Below the pieces are notes generated by a model that did no database searches, was not told where the DNA came from, and was given only the letters and a program-made list of their open reading frames with translations. From Oscillospiraceae bacterium (GTDB taxonomy: Bacteria > Bacillota > Clostridia > Oscillospirales > CAG-272): 32,082 bases of DNA. A program made the position numbers and the translations under genes. Within the stretch, counting starts at the first letter, position 1. The number at the start of each line of letters is the position of its first letter. Shown here one piece after another: positions 1-8,277 of the stretch. The stretch spans positions 1 to 32,082 of the forward strand of contig SVQN01000030.1 of the NCBI GenBank assembly GCA_015065295.1, in the 5' to 3' direction.

Positions 1-374
1 TTGATAAATATCTGACTGCCGTGGGGATCGAGCGGGACGACGTGTATATTGCGAATATCCTGAAATGCCGTCCGCCGAACAACCGCGACCCGCTGCCGGA
101 GGAAGGAGACGCCTGCATCGGGCATCTGCGGAATCAGGTGAAGCTCATCCGCCCGAAGGTGATCGTCTGCCTCGGACGAATCGCGGCGGCGCGGCTGATT
201 CATCCGGATTATAAGATTACCAAGGAACACGGGCAGATCGTCGTGAAGGGAAGTTTCGCCATGACGGCGGTGTACCATCCGGCGGCACTCCTGCGCGATG
301 CGTCCAAAAAAGAGGATATGCTGCGAGATATGAAGAAAATCAAGGCGTACCTTGATGGAATGAAAGAAAACTGA
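1..374 (+). CDS. Uracil-DNA glycosylase, family 4, C-terminal part (5' end outside the window)
   Basis: This is the C-terminal two thirds of a family 4 (iron-sulfur) uracil-DNA glycosylase, which removes uracil from DNA in base excision repair. The reading frame is open from the first bases (DKYLTAVGIERDDVYIAN), so the gene begins before the window; the GTG at 21 is an internal valine, not a start. The family motif ILKCRPPNNRDP is present, with a second cysteine in GDACIGHL; in this family these two are ligands of the 4Fe-4S cluster, and the other two lie in the missing N-terminus. VYHPAALLR is the C-terminal motif that contacts DNA. The stop at 372-374 is followed after 30 bases by the next gene, which has its own ribosome site (AAAGGAG). 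Confidence 0.9.
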   Translation, partial: DKYLTAVGIERDDVYIANILKCRPPNNRDPLPEEGDACIGHLRNQVKLIRPKVIVCLGRIAAARLIHPDYKITKEHGQIVVKGSFAMTAVYHPAALLRDASKKEDMLRDMKKIKAYLDGMKEN

Positions 375-404
375 ATCTATTATGAATCGGAAAGGAGAAT
401 TTCT

Positions 405-1262
405 ATGACCAGCACTGTTATCCGCGTGACCTGCGGTATTATGTCCGCGATGATGTTTTACCACCTCCACGGAACCGCCGGTTTTCCGGGGAGAAACGCG
501 AAAATCGAAGAAGAACCCGTTCTTCCGGAAACCGAAATTGCGGAAATTGAACCGGTGACCCTTGACGGCTTCATGCACGAGGATTTCCTCGGGGAAGCAA
601 CCGCTATTTTTCCGTGGACGGACGGGGTCGAATGGCTGCCCATGCCGGAGAACTATATGCCCCTGTTTATCAACGGTTCGATTACCGACTGTACAAGTGT
701 TTATATGCAGGACGGTGTGCCGATGCTTCCCGTAGAGTATGTCTGTGAGGCACTCGGGGAAGCTCCCGTATCGGAGGATGAATATCTTCCCGCCGATGTT
801 CTTGCGGAACTGCTCGGCGCGGAATATTATTACTATAACGATGCGGAACGTCAGGAAAAAAGCCTGAAGATAAGTCCCAGACCGCACATGATGTACAATG
901 CCGATCATGTCATGATCGGGAAATATCCGGACACTGCCGCTGCAAAAACTTCCGAACAGACGATTGAATTCCTGTACGAACAGCTGATCGTTTCCTACAA
1001 AGCCCTTTACGAAACCGAATTTGTACCGCTGTACGAAAAGCCGGAAGAGCCTTACGGACAGGACTGGGACCGCTGGCTCATCAGCACGCTGAGTGTGGAT
1101 GACATTCTCTGCGAAACCGACCGGTTTTATGTGGTTCCGATTATATGGGAACTCTATATTGACAAGTACACCAGTGAGGTTTTCCTGATGTACAACGGTC
1201 TTGCGAATACAATCACCCGCTTCGATTTCACCGACAAAAATGCGTTGGTTCCTGCGGGATGA
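405..1262 (+). CDS. Probable secreted protein with a copper-amine-oxidase-type stalk domain
   Basis: A 285-residue acidic protein whose function I do not recognise. AAAGGAG lies 9 bases before the ATG. The first 25 residues contain a short hydrophobic stretch (VIRVTCGIMSAMMF) that could be a weak signal peptide. Residues 85-120 (LFINGSITDC to LPVEYVCEALGE) resemble the stalk domain repeated in many Clostridia surface proteins (typically INGK...V..g.t.lPlr.iaealGa). This suggests an exported, cell-surface or peptidoglycan-associated role. The rest is rich in Glu and Tyr, with no catalytic motif I can name. The next gene starts 29 bases downstream, so it may be the first gene of a 405-3697 operon. 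Confidence is high that the gene is real and moderate for the domain. Confidence 0.7.
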   Translation: MTSTVIRVTCGIMSAMMFYHLHGTAGFPGRNAKIEEEPVLPETEIAEIEPVTLDGFMHEDFLGEATAIFPWTDGVEWLPMPENYMPLFINGSITDCTSVYMQDGVPMLPVEYVCEALGEAPVSEDEYLPADVLAELLGAEYYYYNDAERQEKSLKISPRPHMMYNADHVMIGKYPDTAAAKTSEQTIEFLYEQLIVSYKALYETEFVPLYEKPEEPYGQDWDRWLISTLSVDDILCETDRFYVVPIIWELYIDKYTSEVFLMYNGLANTITRFDFTDKNALVPAG

Positions 1263-1291
1263 ACCAATAGAATGAAAGAAGGAATTCCATC

Positions 1292-2317
1292 ATGATCTCA
1301 TTTGAAAGCGACTATACCACCGGCGCACACCCGACCGTTCTGCGCCGTCTCATCGAAACCAATCTCGAACCCCTCTCCGGCTACGGTACCGATCCGTACT
1401 GCGAAAGCGCACGCCGGAAAATCCGCGAAGCCTGTGAATGTCCCGATGCCGACGTTCACTTCCTTGTCGGCGGAACCCAGACCAACTCTACGGTGATCGC
1501 CGCGCTTCTGCGGGATTACGAAGGCGTTGTCGCCGCGAAAACCGGTCACGTCAGCCTGCACGAAGCCGGTGCGGTCGAATATACCGGTCACAAAGTTCTC
1601 GAACTGCCGCAGGAAAACGGCAAGATTCAGGCGGACGTGCTGGCGGATTACCTGCGCGGATTCTACGGCGACGAGGCTTACGAACATATGGTTTTCCCGG
1701 GCATGGTCTATATTTCCCATCCGACCGAATACGGGACGCTCTACACCAAAGCCGAACTGACCGCCCTTGCGGAGGTCTGCCGTCAGTATGAACTGCCGCT
1801 GTTCCTCGACGGTGCGCGGCTCGGCTACGGACTGATGAGCTACCAGACCGACCTCACCCTGCCGGATATCGCGCGGCTGTGCGACGTATTCTACATCGGC
1901 GGGACAAAGGTCGGCGCACTCTGCGGGGAAGCGGTCGTCTTCACGAAAAACAACGCGCCGCGTCACTTTTTCACGATCACCAAGCAGCACGGCGCGCTTC
2001 TGGCGAAGGGACGTCTGCTCGGCGTACAGTTTGACGCGCTGTTCACGGACAACCTGTATTTTGAAATCGGCCGCCATGCGATTGATATGTCGGAAAAGCT
2101 GAAGCGGATGTTTGCGGAGAAGGGGTACGAATTCTTCATGGATTCCCCGACGAATCAGCAGTTTGTGATTCTGACCAACGAAAAATACGAAGAACTGAAA
2201 AAACACGTCGTCATGACGTGGTGGGAACCGTACGGCGAAGACCGCTCGGTTGTCCGTTTTGCGGCAAGCTGGTCCACCACCGACGACGATCTTGCGGCTT
2301 TGGAAAAGCTGCTGTAA
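1292..2317 (+). CDS. ltaE: Low-specificity L-threonine aldolase (PLP-dependent beta-eliminating lyase family)
   Basis: This 341-residue protein is expected to cleave L-threonine or L-allo-threonine to glycine and acetaldehyde in the cytosol, using pyridoxal phosphate. It starts with the family N-terminus MISFESDYTTGAHP. The PLP-contacting Asp is in FLDGARLGYG (about residue 173) and the Schiff-base lysine is in YIGGTKVGALCGE (Lys206). GGTQTN near residue 61 is the phosphate-binding turn. The length is normal for the family. GAAGGAA lies about 8 bases before the ATG. It is followed by the flavoprotein gene after 21 bases, so the two are probably cotranscribed. The aldolase family is secure; the exact stereospecificity cannot be read from the sequence. 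Confidence 0.92.
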   Translation: MISFESDYTTGAHPTVLRRLIETNLEPLSGYGTDPYCESARRKIREACECPDADVHFLVGGTQTNSTVIAALLRDYEGVVAAKTGHVSLHEAGAVEYTGHKVLELPQENGKIQADVLADYLRGFYGDEAYEHMVFPGMVYISHPTEYGTLYTKAELTALAEVCRQYELPLFLDGARLGYGLMSYQTDLTLPDIARLCDVFYIGGTKVGALCGEAVVFTKNNAPRHFFTITKQHGALLAKGRLLGVQFDALFTDNLYFEIGRHAIDMSEKLKRMFAEKGYEFFMDSPTNQQFVILTNEKYEELKKHVVMTWWEPYGEDRSVVRFAASWSTTDDDLAALEKLL

Positions 2318-2338
2318 TACGAAAAAAGGAAAATTATC

Positions 2339-3697
2339 ATGCGAATCTGTATCATTTCCGGAAGTCCGAAGGGGAAGAACAGCATCACTTTCCAGACTGT
2401 CCGGTATATTGCGAAAAATTTCCCCGACTGTGAATTTGCGACCCTCCATGTCGGGCAGAAAATCCGTTCCTACGAACGCGACATGACCGCCGCGCTTGAA
2501 ACCATCGGGAAAGCCGACCTGCTTCTGTTCTGCTATCCCGTCTACACCTTCCTTGTACCGAGCCAGCTTCACCGGTTCATCGAATTGATGAAGGAATCCG
2601 GCATTGATCTGTCCGGCAAGTGCGCCGCGCAGATTTCGACCTCCAAGCATTTCTACGACACCACCGCGCACAATTTCATCCGTGAAAACTGTGCGGACAT
2701 GGGACTGCGCTACCTCGGCGGTCTGTCGGCGGATATGGATGATCTGACCAAGGCGAAGGGGCAGAAGGAAGCGATTGACTTCTGGAACCTCGTCCTCTGG
2801 CGCGAAAAGAACGGGTATTCCGATATCACCATGCCATGTGCCCATGTGGAAATCCCTCCGTACACGCGGGTTTTTGCGAATATTCCGAAAACGGAAGGCA
2901 GAGAAATCGTGATCGTGGCGAATATGGAAGAATCCGACGGGAACCTCGCCGCGATGATCGAGGATTTCCGCGCACGCTGTCCGTATGCGACCCGCGTGGT
3001 CAACGTGATGGAGTATCCGTTCTCCGGCGGATGCCTCGGCTGTTTCGGATGCGCGGCGGACGGCAGGTGTATCTATAAGGACGGATTCGACGAATTCCTG
3101 CGGAACGAAATCCAGACCGCCGACGCGATTGTGTATGCCTTTACGGTGAAGGATCACTCGATGGGCGCGCGGATGAAGATGTTCGACGACCGTCAGTTCT
3201 GCAACGGTCACCGTACCGTGACCATCGGAATGCCGGTCGGTTATCTGGTGAACGGCGACCTTGCGAACGAGCCGAATCTGCGGACGGTCATCGAAGGCCG
3301 CGCGGATGTGGGACAGAATTTCCTCGCCGGAATCGCCGTGAACGCGGACGGAATCGCGGAACTGGCGGATACGCTGGTGTACGCGCTGGATGAAAAGATT
3401 GTTCTGCCGCAGATGTTCCTCGGCGTGGGCGGGATGAAGATTTTCCGCGACCTGATCTGGGTCATGCAGGGGATGATGAAAGCCGACCACGAATTCTACA
3501 AGGAACACGGAATGTACGACTTCCCGCAGAAGGAAATCGGGCGGATTCTGATGATGAAGGGCGTCGGCGCGATGATCTCGAACCCGAAGATCAAGGCGAA
3601 AATGGGGAATAAGATGACCGAAGGAATGCTGATGCCGTATGAAAAAGTATTGAAGAAGAGTGAAAAGAGAAAAGAGAAGAGTGAAGAGAAAAGGTAA
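2339..3697 (+). CDS. Two-domain NAD(P)H-dependent flavodoxin-like oxidoreductase with an iron-sulfur Cys motif
   Basis: A 452-residue fusion of two flavodoxin-fold modules. Module 1 (residues 1-165) begins MRICIISGSPKGKNS, the FMN-phosphate loop, and has FCYPVYTFLVP, a flavin-contact segment. Module 2 (about 188-350) begins REIVIVANM and contains CLGCFGCAADGRC (Cys232, 235, 238, 244). The C-x2-C-x2-C-x5-C spacing matches the compact 4Fe-4S motif of archaeal and clostridial iron-sulfur flavoproteins (Isf). It probably shuttles electrons between NAD(P)H or ferredoxin and an unknown acceptor in the cytosol. The C-terminal tail KKSEKRKEKSEEKR is low complexity and is encoded by a 40-base purine-rich repeat that recurs near 26.4 kb. 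The stop codon lies in the first bases of a bidirectional terminator. The substrate is unknown. Confidence 0.85.
   Translation: MRICIISGSPKGKNSITFQTVRYIAKNFPDCEFATLHVGQKIRSYERDMTAALETIGKADLLLFCYPVYTFLVPSQLHRFIELMKESGIDLSGKCAAQISTSKHFYDTTAHNFIRENCADMGLRYLGGLSADMDDLTKAKGQKEAIDFWNLVLWREKNGYSDITMPCAHVEIPPYTRVFANIPKTEGREIVIVANMEESDGNLAAMIEDFRARCPYATRVVNVMEYPFSGGCLGCFGCAADGRCIYKDGFDEFLRNEIQTADAIVYAFTVKDHSMGARMKMFDDRQFCNGHRTVTIGMPVGYLVNGDLANEPNLRTVIEGRADVGQNFLAGIAVNADGIAELADTLVYALDEKIVLPQMFLGVGGMKIFRDLIWVMQGMMKADHEFYKEHGMYDFPQKEIGRILMMKGVGAMISNPKIKAKMGNKMTEGMLMPYEKVLKKSEKRKEKSEEKR
3656..3696 (+). repeat. Purine-rich repeat, copy 1 (inside the flavoprotein 3' end)
   Basis: About 40 bases made only of A and G apart from a few T. 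The core AAAGAGAAGAGTGAAGAG is nearly the same as at 26399-26437 (about four mismatches in 41). Here it encodes the charged tail of the flavoprotein and leads directly into a perfect palindrome. Confidence 0.75.
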
Positions 3698-3726
3698 AAA
3701 TCAGCACCCCGCGGGGTGCTGATTTT
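3697..3726. terminator. Bidirectional terminator between convergent genes
   Basis: A perfect stem: AAAATCAGCACCCC pairs with GGGGTGCTGATTTT around a GC centre. It overlaps both the TAA of the flavoprotein (3695-3697) and the TAA (TTA on +, 3725-3727) of the convergent membrane protein, so it serves both strands. Confidence 0.93.
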
Positions 3727-4978
3727 AATAAGAATTTGTTTCGGTTTCCTTTTGTTCTGCCTGCAATTCGCGGATGTGCCGCGTGAGACATTTGCGGAAC
3801 ATACGGAGGAGGAGATATTCCTGGAGGGCGAATCCGGAGAGGTAAATCAGCAGAAAGACTGCGATATCCGGGATTCCGGGGGTATTGTTTACGAGAATCT
3901 GCTCATATTTTCCGGCGGGAAGGATGTACAGCAGTTCGTACAGGAGCGCGGTGATGGGCGATGTGACCGTACCGTAGCGGAGAAGCGGAGAGGGGAGAAG
4001 TCCCAATATAAACCGCACGATTTCGCCGGGCAGCATCAGGGAGAACGCTTTTTTGTGCCAGAGAGAACTGTTGTCCGCGAGAGAATACAGGCGCGGAATG
4101 ACGGAATTGAGATATGTTTTCATCCAGACCAGGGGGAGGACGGCATAAAGGACTGCCCGCAGCGGATATTGGGCAGCCATGGGAAGCATTCCGAGAAGGA
4201 CGGAAAAGAACAGGCTTGCAAGTATATACGCCGCAACCTGTACCCCGAGAGATACTGCGCCGAAGGTCAGCCGTTCTTCCCAGTTTACCTGTGTCTGGTA
4301 GTAGAATTCCTGCTCGTTCCGAATGCGGGACAGTGATACACCTTCGGAATCCATGTGCAGCTTGTTCTGCTCATAGTGTGCTCGCTGATGCTCCTGCTTT
4401 CGCCAGAGATGCCGGAAAAGAAAATACAGGGCAGCGCAGGTGACGAGAAAATAACCGAGATAATACAGGAAAAACGTCAGCGTATCGCCGGAGGAAAAGC
4501 CGTTTGTGCGGATGCTTTCCAGACGGTTGTGTGGGGTCAGATACAGCTGATCGTGCAGAAAACTCGGAAGGAACGTGAAGAAACCGTCAAAAAAGCGGTA
4601 TCCGAACAGGGAACCGGGCTTGGTGGAAATCATGCAAAGAAGAAACCGGAGAAGCTCGGCGGGCAGTACCAGAACGGCGAAGTTGATCCGCAGGGATTCC
4701 GGTGAAAACGAAGGTTTCGTCCATTTCTCCATGTTTGCGCGGAAAAACAGAAAATCGGCAAGGAGAACGACCGCAAAGGCAGCCGCTGTGTCGAGAACAA
4801 GGATAGGGATTGCCTGGGAAAGATCGGAAACGGGAGCGTTTATCCCGATCAGTTTTCCGAGAAGATTGAACGAGAGAATCGCTGTGTAGGAACTGACAAA
4901 ATTTGCCGCGAACATCAGCAGACCGTAGAGGATGGCATCCGGGAAAGTGACCGTCCGGCGGCGGAAGGGATTGTTCAT
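3725..4978 (-). CDS. Polytopic membrane protein of unknown function
   Basis: A 417-residue integral membrane protein that I do not recognise. GAAAGGAG lies 9 bases before the ATG. Hydrophobic segments are seen at about residues 14-45 (ILYGLLMFAANFVSS), 57-80, 98-118, 165-188 (LTFFLYYLGYFLVTCAALYF), 240-265, 270-290, 325-345 and 370-395, giving roughly eight membrane spans. A hydrophilic, charged loop (about 188-235, KQEHQRAHYEQNKLHMDSEG) probably faces the cytosol. There is no transporter signature or catalytic motif. It stands alone on the minus strand, convergent with the flavoprotein and separated from the MerR gene by 30 bases, so it could be read from the MerR promoter and be its target. 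That link is inference only. Confidence 0.8.
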   Translation of the reverse strand: MNNPFRRRTVTFPDAILYGLLMFAANFVSSYTAILSFNLLGKLIGINAPVSDLSQAIPILVLDTAAAFAVVLLADFLFFRANMEKWTKPSFSPESLRINFAVLVLPAELLRFLLCMISTKPGSLFGYRFFDGFFTFLPSFLHDQLYLTPHNRLESIRTNGFSSGDTLTFFLYYLGYFLVTCAALYFLFRHLWRKQEHQRAHYEQNKLHMDSEGVSLSRIRNEQEFYYQTQVNWEERLTFGAVSLGVQVAAYILASLFFSVLLGMLPMAAQYPLRAVLYAVLPLVWMKTYLNSVIPRLYSLADNSSLWHKKAFSLMLPGEIVRFILGLLPSPLLRYGTVTSPITALLYELLYILPAGKYEQILVNNTPGIPDIAVFLLIYLSGFALQEYLLLRMFRKCLTRHIRELQAEQKETETNSY

Positions 4979-5008
4979 GGAAAAGCTCCTTTCACACGCT
5001 CATTGGAA

Positions 5009-6298
5009 TCAGGTTTCCCGCACAAAGGCAATATATCCCGTCCGATAGCCGCCGTAGATATAATCGCCGTTTTTCCATTCCACGATGAGATACTCCGTAC
5101 CGCCAACGTTTGTTACTTCGTAGGCGCAGTCCAGCCGTTCGCGGAGGTCGAGCAGATGCCCGTTTGTCCATCGTCCGGGAATACTGCGCCGGTCAAACCA
5201 GCGGATGAGCTCGCCGTTTTCGCGGAATTCCACGCCGTTCCAGAACAGGCCGATCTGCGGTTTGTCCGGATCAAAGGCGTTCCGGTCGCGGAACATACTG
5301 TGCGCGCACCATTTGCCGTGAACCCGTTCATCGTTCGCAAACGGCAGGTTCACGTTGTCGCGGCGGGCGATCTCTTCGATGGTGTAGGCTTTCCGGTCGG
5401 TCTGCCGCAGAACGAGTGTCATCGGTTCGCCGCCGCGCCGGTATTCCTGCGATTTTTTCCGGATAAACAGGTAGCGGTTCCCGTCGTATTCCTCGATTTC
5501 GTACGGATTGGCGGTGCATCCGTCTCCGTTGCGGGTGTACAGGACGCCTTTGCTCCATTGATAAATCCAGTAATGTCCGCCGTTCGGGAGGAAATACAGT
5601 TCCTTCAGATGATCGCCGTACCAGTCGCCGTACCGGGGATATCCGGTGAAAAAGTCGTCCTTCACGCGGTACAGTCCGACGACCTGCCATTTTCCGATCA
5701 CGTCCGGATCATCCTCGAATGCTTCGGGCAGGGGATCGTTCAGCGGAACGGTGTAGGTATCCGTCAGACGGACGACGGCACATCCGACCGCGACTTCGTC
5801 GGAATGCGGGCTGCCGTAGGTACGGAAGCCGGAAATGCGCTGATAATTTTCGGATGTGACCGCTTTGTCCAAGGCTGTACAGACGGAGAGAAAGTCGGTG
5901 TTGATGACATCCGGCGGGAGAGGGGCGGTTTTGGCCAGAATTTCATCCGGCGTGGGGAGGATTTCGATTTTCATGCGGGTGACTCCTTTCAGGATTTTCT
6001 TTCGTGCGTTTCTCAGATTTTCGAGAGTTTCCAGAAGTTCCCGTTCCTTTGCGTCAAACCGTTCCAGAACCTCGTCGTCGCTGTTCATGCGTCCGAGGAT
6101 GTCACGGATTTCCGCGAGGGAAAATCCCGCCTGCTTGAGCGCGCCGATCCGGAAGAAAACCGCTGCCTGATCGCCGGAATAATAGCGGTAGCCGGTGGCG
6201 GGATCGATACGGGAAGGCGTGAGCAGACCGAGCTTGTCGTAATGGCGCAGGACGGAAATTCTGGTATTGCAGATTTTTGCGAATTCGCCGATTTGCAT
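5009..6298 (-). CDS. MerR-family regulator with two C-terminal lipocalin-like repeats
   Basis: A 429-residue regulator. Residues 1-70 are a canonical MerR DNA-binding domain (IGEFAKICNTRISVLRHYDKLGLL, then GYRYYSGDQ), followed by a dimerising helix (70-108). The C-terminal part is unusual. Two beta-rich repeats, about 200-297 (IGKW...LYFLPNGG...QWSKG...PYEIEEYDGNRYLFI) and 327-427 (VHGKW...VEFRENGE...RWTNG...AYEV...EYLIVEWKNGDY), look like the lipocalin-like modules found at the C-terminus of some Clostridia M56/BlaR-type proteins. They are a likely ligand or stress sensor. AGGAGG lies 8 bases before the ATG. The promoter has a 19-bp spacer typical of MerR targets, so autoregulation is likely. 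It is divergent from the sigma-like gene. The DNA-binding family is secure; the ligand is unknown. Confidence 0.88.
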   Translation of the reverse strand: MQIGEFAKICNTRISVLRHYDKLGLLTPSRIDPATGYRYYSGDQAAVFFRIGALKQAGFSLAEIRDILGRMNSDDEVLERFDAKERELLETLENLRNARKKILKGVTRMKIEILPTPDEILAKTAPLPPDVINTDFLSVCTALDKAVTSENYQRISGFRTYGSPHSDEVAVGCAVVRLTDTYTVPLNDPLPEAFEDDPDVIGKWQVVGLYRVKDDFFTGYPRYGDWYGDHLKELYFLPNGGHYWIYQWSKGVLYTRNGDGCTANPYEIEEYDGNRYLFIRKKSQEYRRGGEPMTLVLRQTDRKAYTIEEIARRDNVNLPFANDERVHGKWCAHSMFRDRNAFDPDKPQIGLFWNGVEFRENGELIRWFDRRSIPGRWTNGHLLDLRERLDCAYEVTNVGGTEYLIVEWKNGDYIYGGYRTGYIAFVRET

Positions 6299-6340
6299 GG
6301 GAGAGCCTCCTGTGGATGATGAATGGTACCTTACGCTTAC

Positions 6341-6371
6341 AGTATAAACCCGAAGTATAGGTGAGAGTCAA
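6341..6371 (-). promoter_or_regulatory. MerR-type promoter with a 19-bp spacer, for the MerR gene
   Basis: On the minus strand, TTGACT (6366-6371) and TATACT (6341-6346) are separated by 19 bp rather than 17. The spacer contains an imperfect dyad, ACC-N9-GGT, near its centre. A long spacer carrying a dyad is the hallmark of promoters that MerR proteins untwist. It sits 43 bases before the MerR start codon, consistent with autoregulation. Confidence 0.8.
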
Positions 6372-6464
6372 GAGATTTTTCAAAAAAATTTTTCCGGAAC
6401 CGTGAACTTTTTCCGTCCGATTCCGACTGTATTCATGAAAGTGCTTTCAAAGGAATTCAAAACA

Positions 6465-8099
6465 ATGGAACATGAACTTGCCAAATATACCGATCCCCTG
6501 TATTACGCCGCGCTCCGTCTGACCGGAAATGCGGACACCGCCGCCGATCTCGCGCAGGAGACCTTTCTTGCCGCATGGCAGAGTCTCTCGCGCGGGTACC
6601 GTCCGGACAATCTTTGGGCATGGCTGAACCGGATTTTATCGAACAAGCACTGCGACCTCCTCCGCGAGAAATACCGCCGCCCGACGATCCGCTGGGACGA
6701 CTGGGTCATGGACGAAGCGTTCCGCGAACCGTTCGAGGAAGCCGGTACCGAAGACGAAACGGACGGTCAGCTTGAAGCCATCCGGCGCGAGATCGGTTAT
6801 CTTGCACGGACGCACAGGGAAGTGTTTATCCGGTTTTATCTTCACGGCGAGACCATCGAAACGATTGCCGCCGCGATGGGGATTCCGGCGGGAACGGTCA
6901 AAAGTCGGCTGAACAAGGGACGGCAGCAGGTCAGAAAAGGAGTGGAAACCATGGAAACTTACGCAAAACAGAGCTATGAACCCGAAATTTTACGGATATC
7001 CTGTTCCGGCGGAGCCGGTCTGGACGGCGAACCGTTTTCGCTGGTCGGGTATGACGACGCGCTCACGCAGAACATCCTCATCGTCGCCTACGAAAAGCCG
7101 CTGACGGAGGTGGAGATTGCCAAAGTTCTCGGTACACCGGCGGCGTTCATTGAACCGATCGTGAAGCGGCTGGTGGACGGTGAACTGATGGCGCGCACGG
7201 ACGGCGGGAAGGTCTACAGCGACTTTATCCAGTTCACGAGAGAGGATCACTACGCTAATTTCCGCGAACAGCTCCGGTACGCGGACGAACATTATGCCGA
7301 CATCCGGGACGATCTCCGCGCCGCGCTGGACACTCTCCGTGGAACAGATTATTATCAGCGTCAGGACGAATCCTGCCGCCGGAAGCTGGAACTGCATTAT
7401 GCCATTTCCGTGATGCTGTGCGCTGTGCTTGACATTGCGGGGACGGTACATAAAGTAATTTCGTATGACGAATACCCGTACCGGAAGAACGGCGGACGGT
7501 GGCTGGCGATGGGGAACCATTATCCCGCCGGTTACGACTGGTCGATGGACGAGGAATACTGGCGTTACGGCATGGATGGCGAATTCGGGGAGGACGTGCT
7601 TGATCTGTACGACACCAAGCGGATATGGTTCCGTGGATTTTCGACAAAACTCGGACAGATTCCGTACGATCACACCCGTAAGGAACACATCAAGTGGATG
7701 TACGAGCTGCACAGCGGGATTCACTCCGGGACGATTGAAGCGGGAGTACTGGAAAGCGCGGATGTGCTGATCGAGCATGGTCTGCTGAAAAAGGACAGCG
7801 CGGTTTCGCTGAACATTCCCGTTCTGACGGAAGAGGAATATTATTCGGAGAAGGCTCTGGCGAATCAGATGGGCAGACCGATTGTGGACAGGCTCGGCGG
7901 AAGTATGGCGGACATGATTCGGCGCACCCGCGTGAAGCTGCCGCCGCACCTGACGGGTGTACCGGAATGGCAGCAGTATTTTCTCAGCCGCGAAAGTCTG
8001 ACGATGGCGTTCCTGTTTCATGCCATCGAGGACGGACTGCTTTTGGCGGAAGAGAAGGAGCCGGTTCCGGCGGTGCTGCTGGTAATTACAAAAAAATAA
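6465..8099 (+). CDS. Sigma-70-family sigma factor with a large C-terminal extension
   Basis: The start is set at ATG 6465 (MEHELAKYTDPLYYAAL) because AAAGGAA lies about 10 bases upstream; the frame is open from 6402, but no ribosome site supports an earlier start. The protein is 544 residues. Sigma region 2 covers about 8-75 (AALRLTGNADTAADLAQETFLAAW, LWAWLNRILSNKHCDLLREK). Region 4 is about 115-165 (THREVFIRFYLHGETIETIAAAMGIPAGTVKSRL). The remaining 370 residues are not part of a standard ECF factor. They open with a winged-helix-like stretch (ILIVAYEKPLTEVEIAKVLGTPAAFIEPIVKRL) followed by an unrecognised alpha-rich domain with many Tyr and Trp. The extension may sense a signal or control sigma activity. 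It is divergent from the MerR gene. No clear promoter was found upstream. Confidence 0.85.
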   Translation: MEHELAKYTDPLYYAALRLTGNADTAADLAQETFLAAWQSLSRGYRPDNLWAWLNRILSNKHCDLLREKYRRPTIRWDDWVMDEAFREPFEEAGTEDETDGQLEAIRREIGYLARTHREVFIRFYLHGETIETIAAAMGIPAGTVKSRLNKGRQQVRKGVETMETYAKQSYEPEILRISCSGGAGLDGEPFSLVGYDDALTQNILIVAYEKPLTEVEIAKVLGTPAAFIEPIVKRLVDGELMARTDGGKVYSDFIQFTREDHYANFREQLRYADEHYADIRDDLRAALDTLRGTDYYQRQDESCRRKLELHYAISVMLCAVLDIAGTVHKVISYDEYPYRKNGGRWLAMGNHYPAGYDWSMDEEYWRYGMDGEFGEDVLDLYDTKRIWFRGFSTKLGQIPYDHTRKEHIKWMYELHSGIHSGTIEAGVLESADVLIEHGLLKKDSAVSLNIPVLTEEEYYSEKALANQMGRPIVDRLGGSMADMIRRTRVKLPPHLTGVPEWQQYFLSRESLTMAFLFHAIEDGLLLAEEKEPVPAVLLVITKK

Positions 8100-8105
8100 A
8101 AAATG

Positions 8106-8136
8106 AAAAAGTCATCGGGAAATCCGATGGCTTTTT
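8106..8136 (+). terminator. Rho-independent terminator after the sigma-like gene
   Basis: AAAAAGTCATCGG pairs with CCGATGGCTTTTT across a five-base loop (one G-T pair), ending in a T run. It begins 7 bases after the stop of the sigma-like gene. Confidence 0.9.
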
Positions 8137-8174
8137 TGCTGTCCGGCGGCAGATATCACGCCGGAGAGGGGGAC

Positions 8175-8203
8175 TTGACAAAATGGAGGGAGTGTGTTAT
8201 AAT
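8175..8203 (+). promoter_or_regulatory. Consensus sigma-A promoter of the lysis cassette
   Basis: TTGACA (8175-8180), 17-bp spacer, TATAAT (8198-8203), with an extended -10 (TGTGTTATAAT): a perfect consensus promoter. The 32 bases are strikingly similar to the tRNA-Leu promoter at 10103-10131, including part of the spacer. Confidence 0.92.
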
Positions 8204-8208
8204 ACGCG

Positions 8209-8241
8209 CCCAACATAATACGAATGTTCGAGTGTGTTGGG
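8209..8241 (+). promoter_or_regulatory. Leader hairpin before the lysis cassette
   Basis: CCCAACA (8209-8215) pairs with TGTTGGG (8235-8241), and an inner CGAA-TG-TTCG can also fold. It lies at the very 5' end of the expected transcript, 37 bases before the first start codon, where it could stabilise the message. Its role is inferred. Confidence 0.5.
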
Positions 8242-8277
8242 TGAGGAAAGAAACGAAAAAACGAAAGGAGAACGCAC

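Noticed and set aside
1298-3508. Very long open frame on the minus strand opposite the aldolase and flavoprotein genes
   Set aside because: It is the mirror of strongly biased codons in the real plus-strand genes; it lacks a ribosome site and recognisable domains. Similar antisense frames lie opposite every arginine gene.
6372-6464. ECF-type autoregulated promoter (GGAACC) before the sigma-like gene
   Set aside because: GGAACC is present, but the following CGTC is only 12 bases away instead of about 16, so the match is probably chance.
8100-8175. Possible second attachment site (copy of the tRNA-Leu 3' end) at the left of the lysis cassette
   Set aside because: No stretch resembling the T arm and acceptor arm of the tRNA was found; only an A-rich AAAATGAAAAA occurs at both borders, which is too simple to count.
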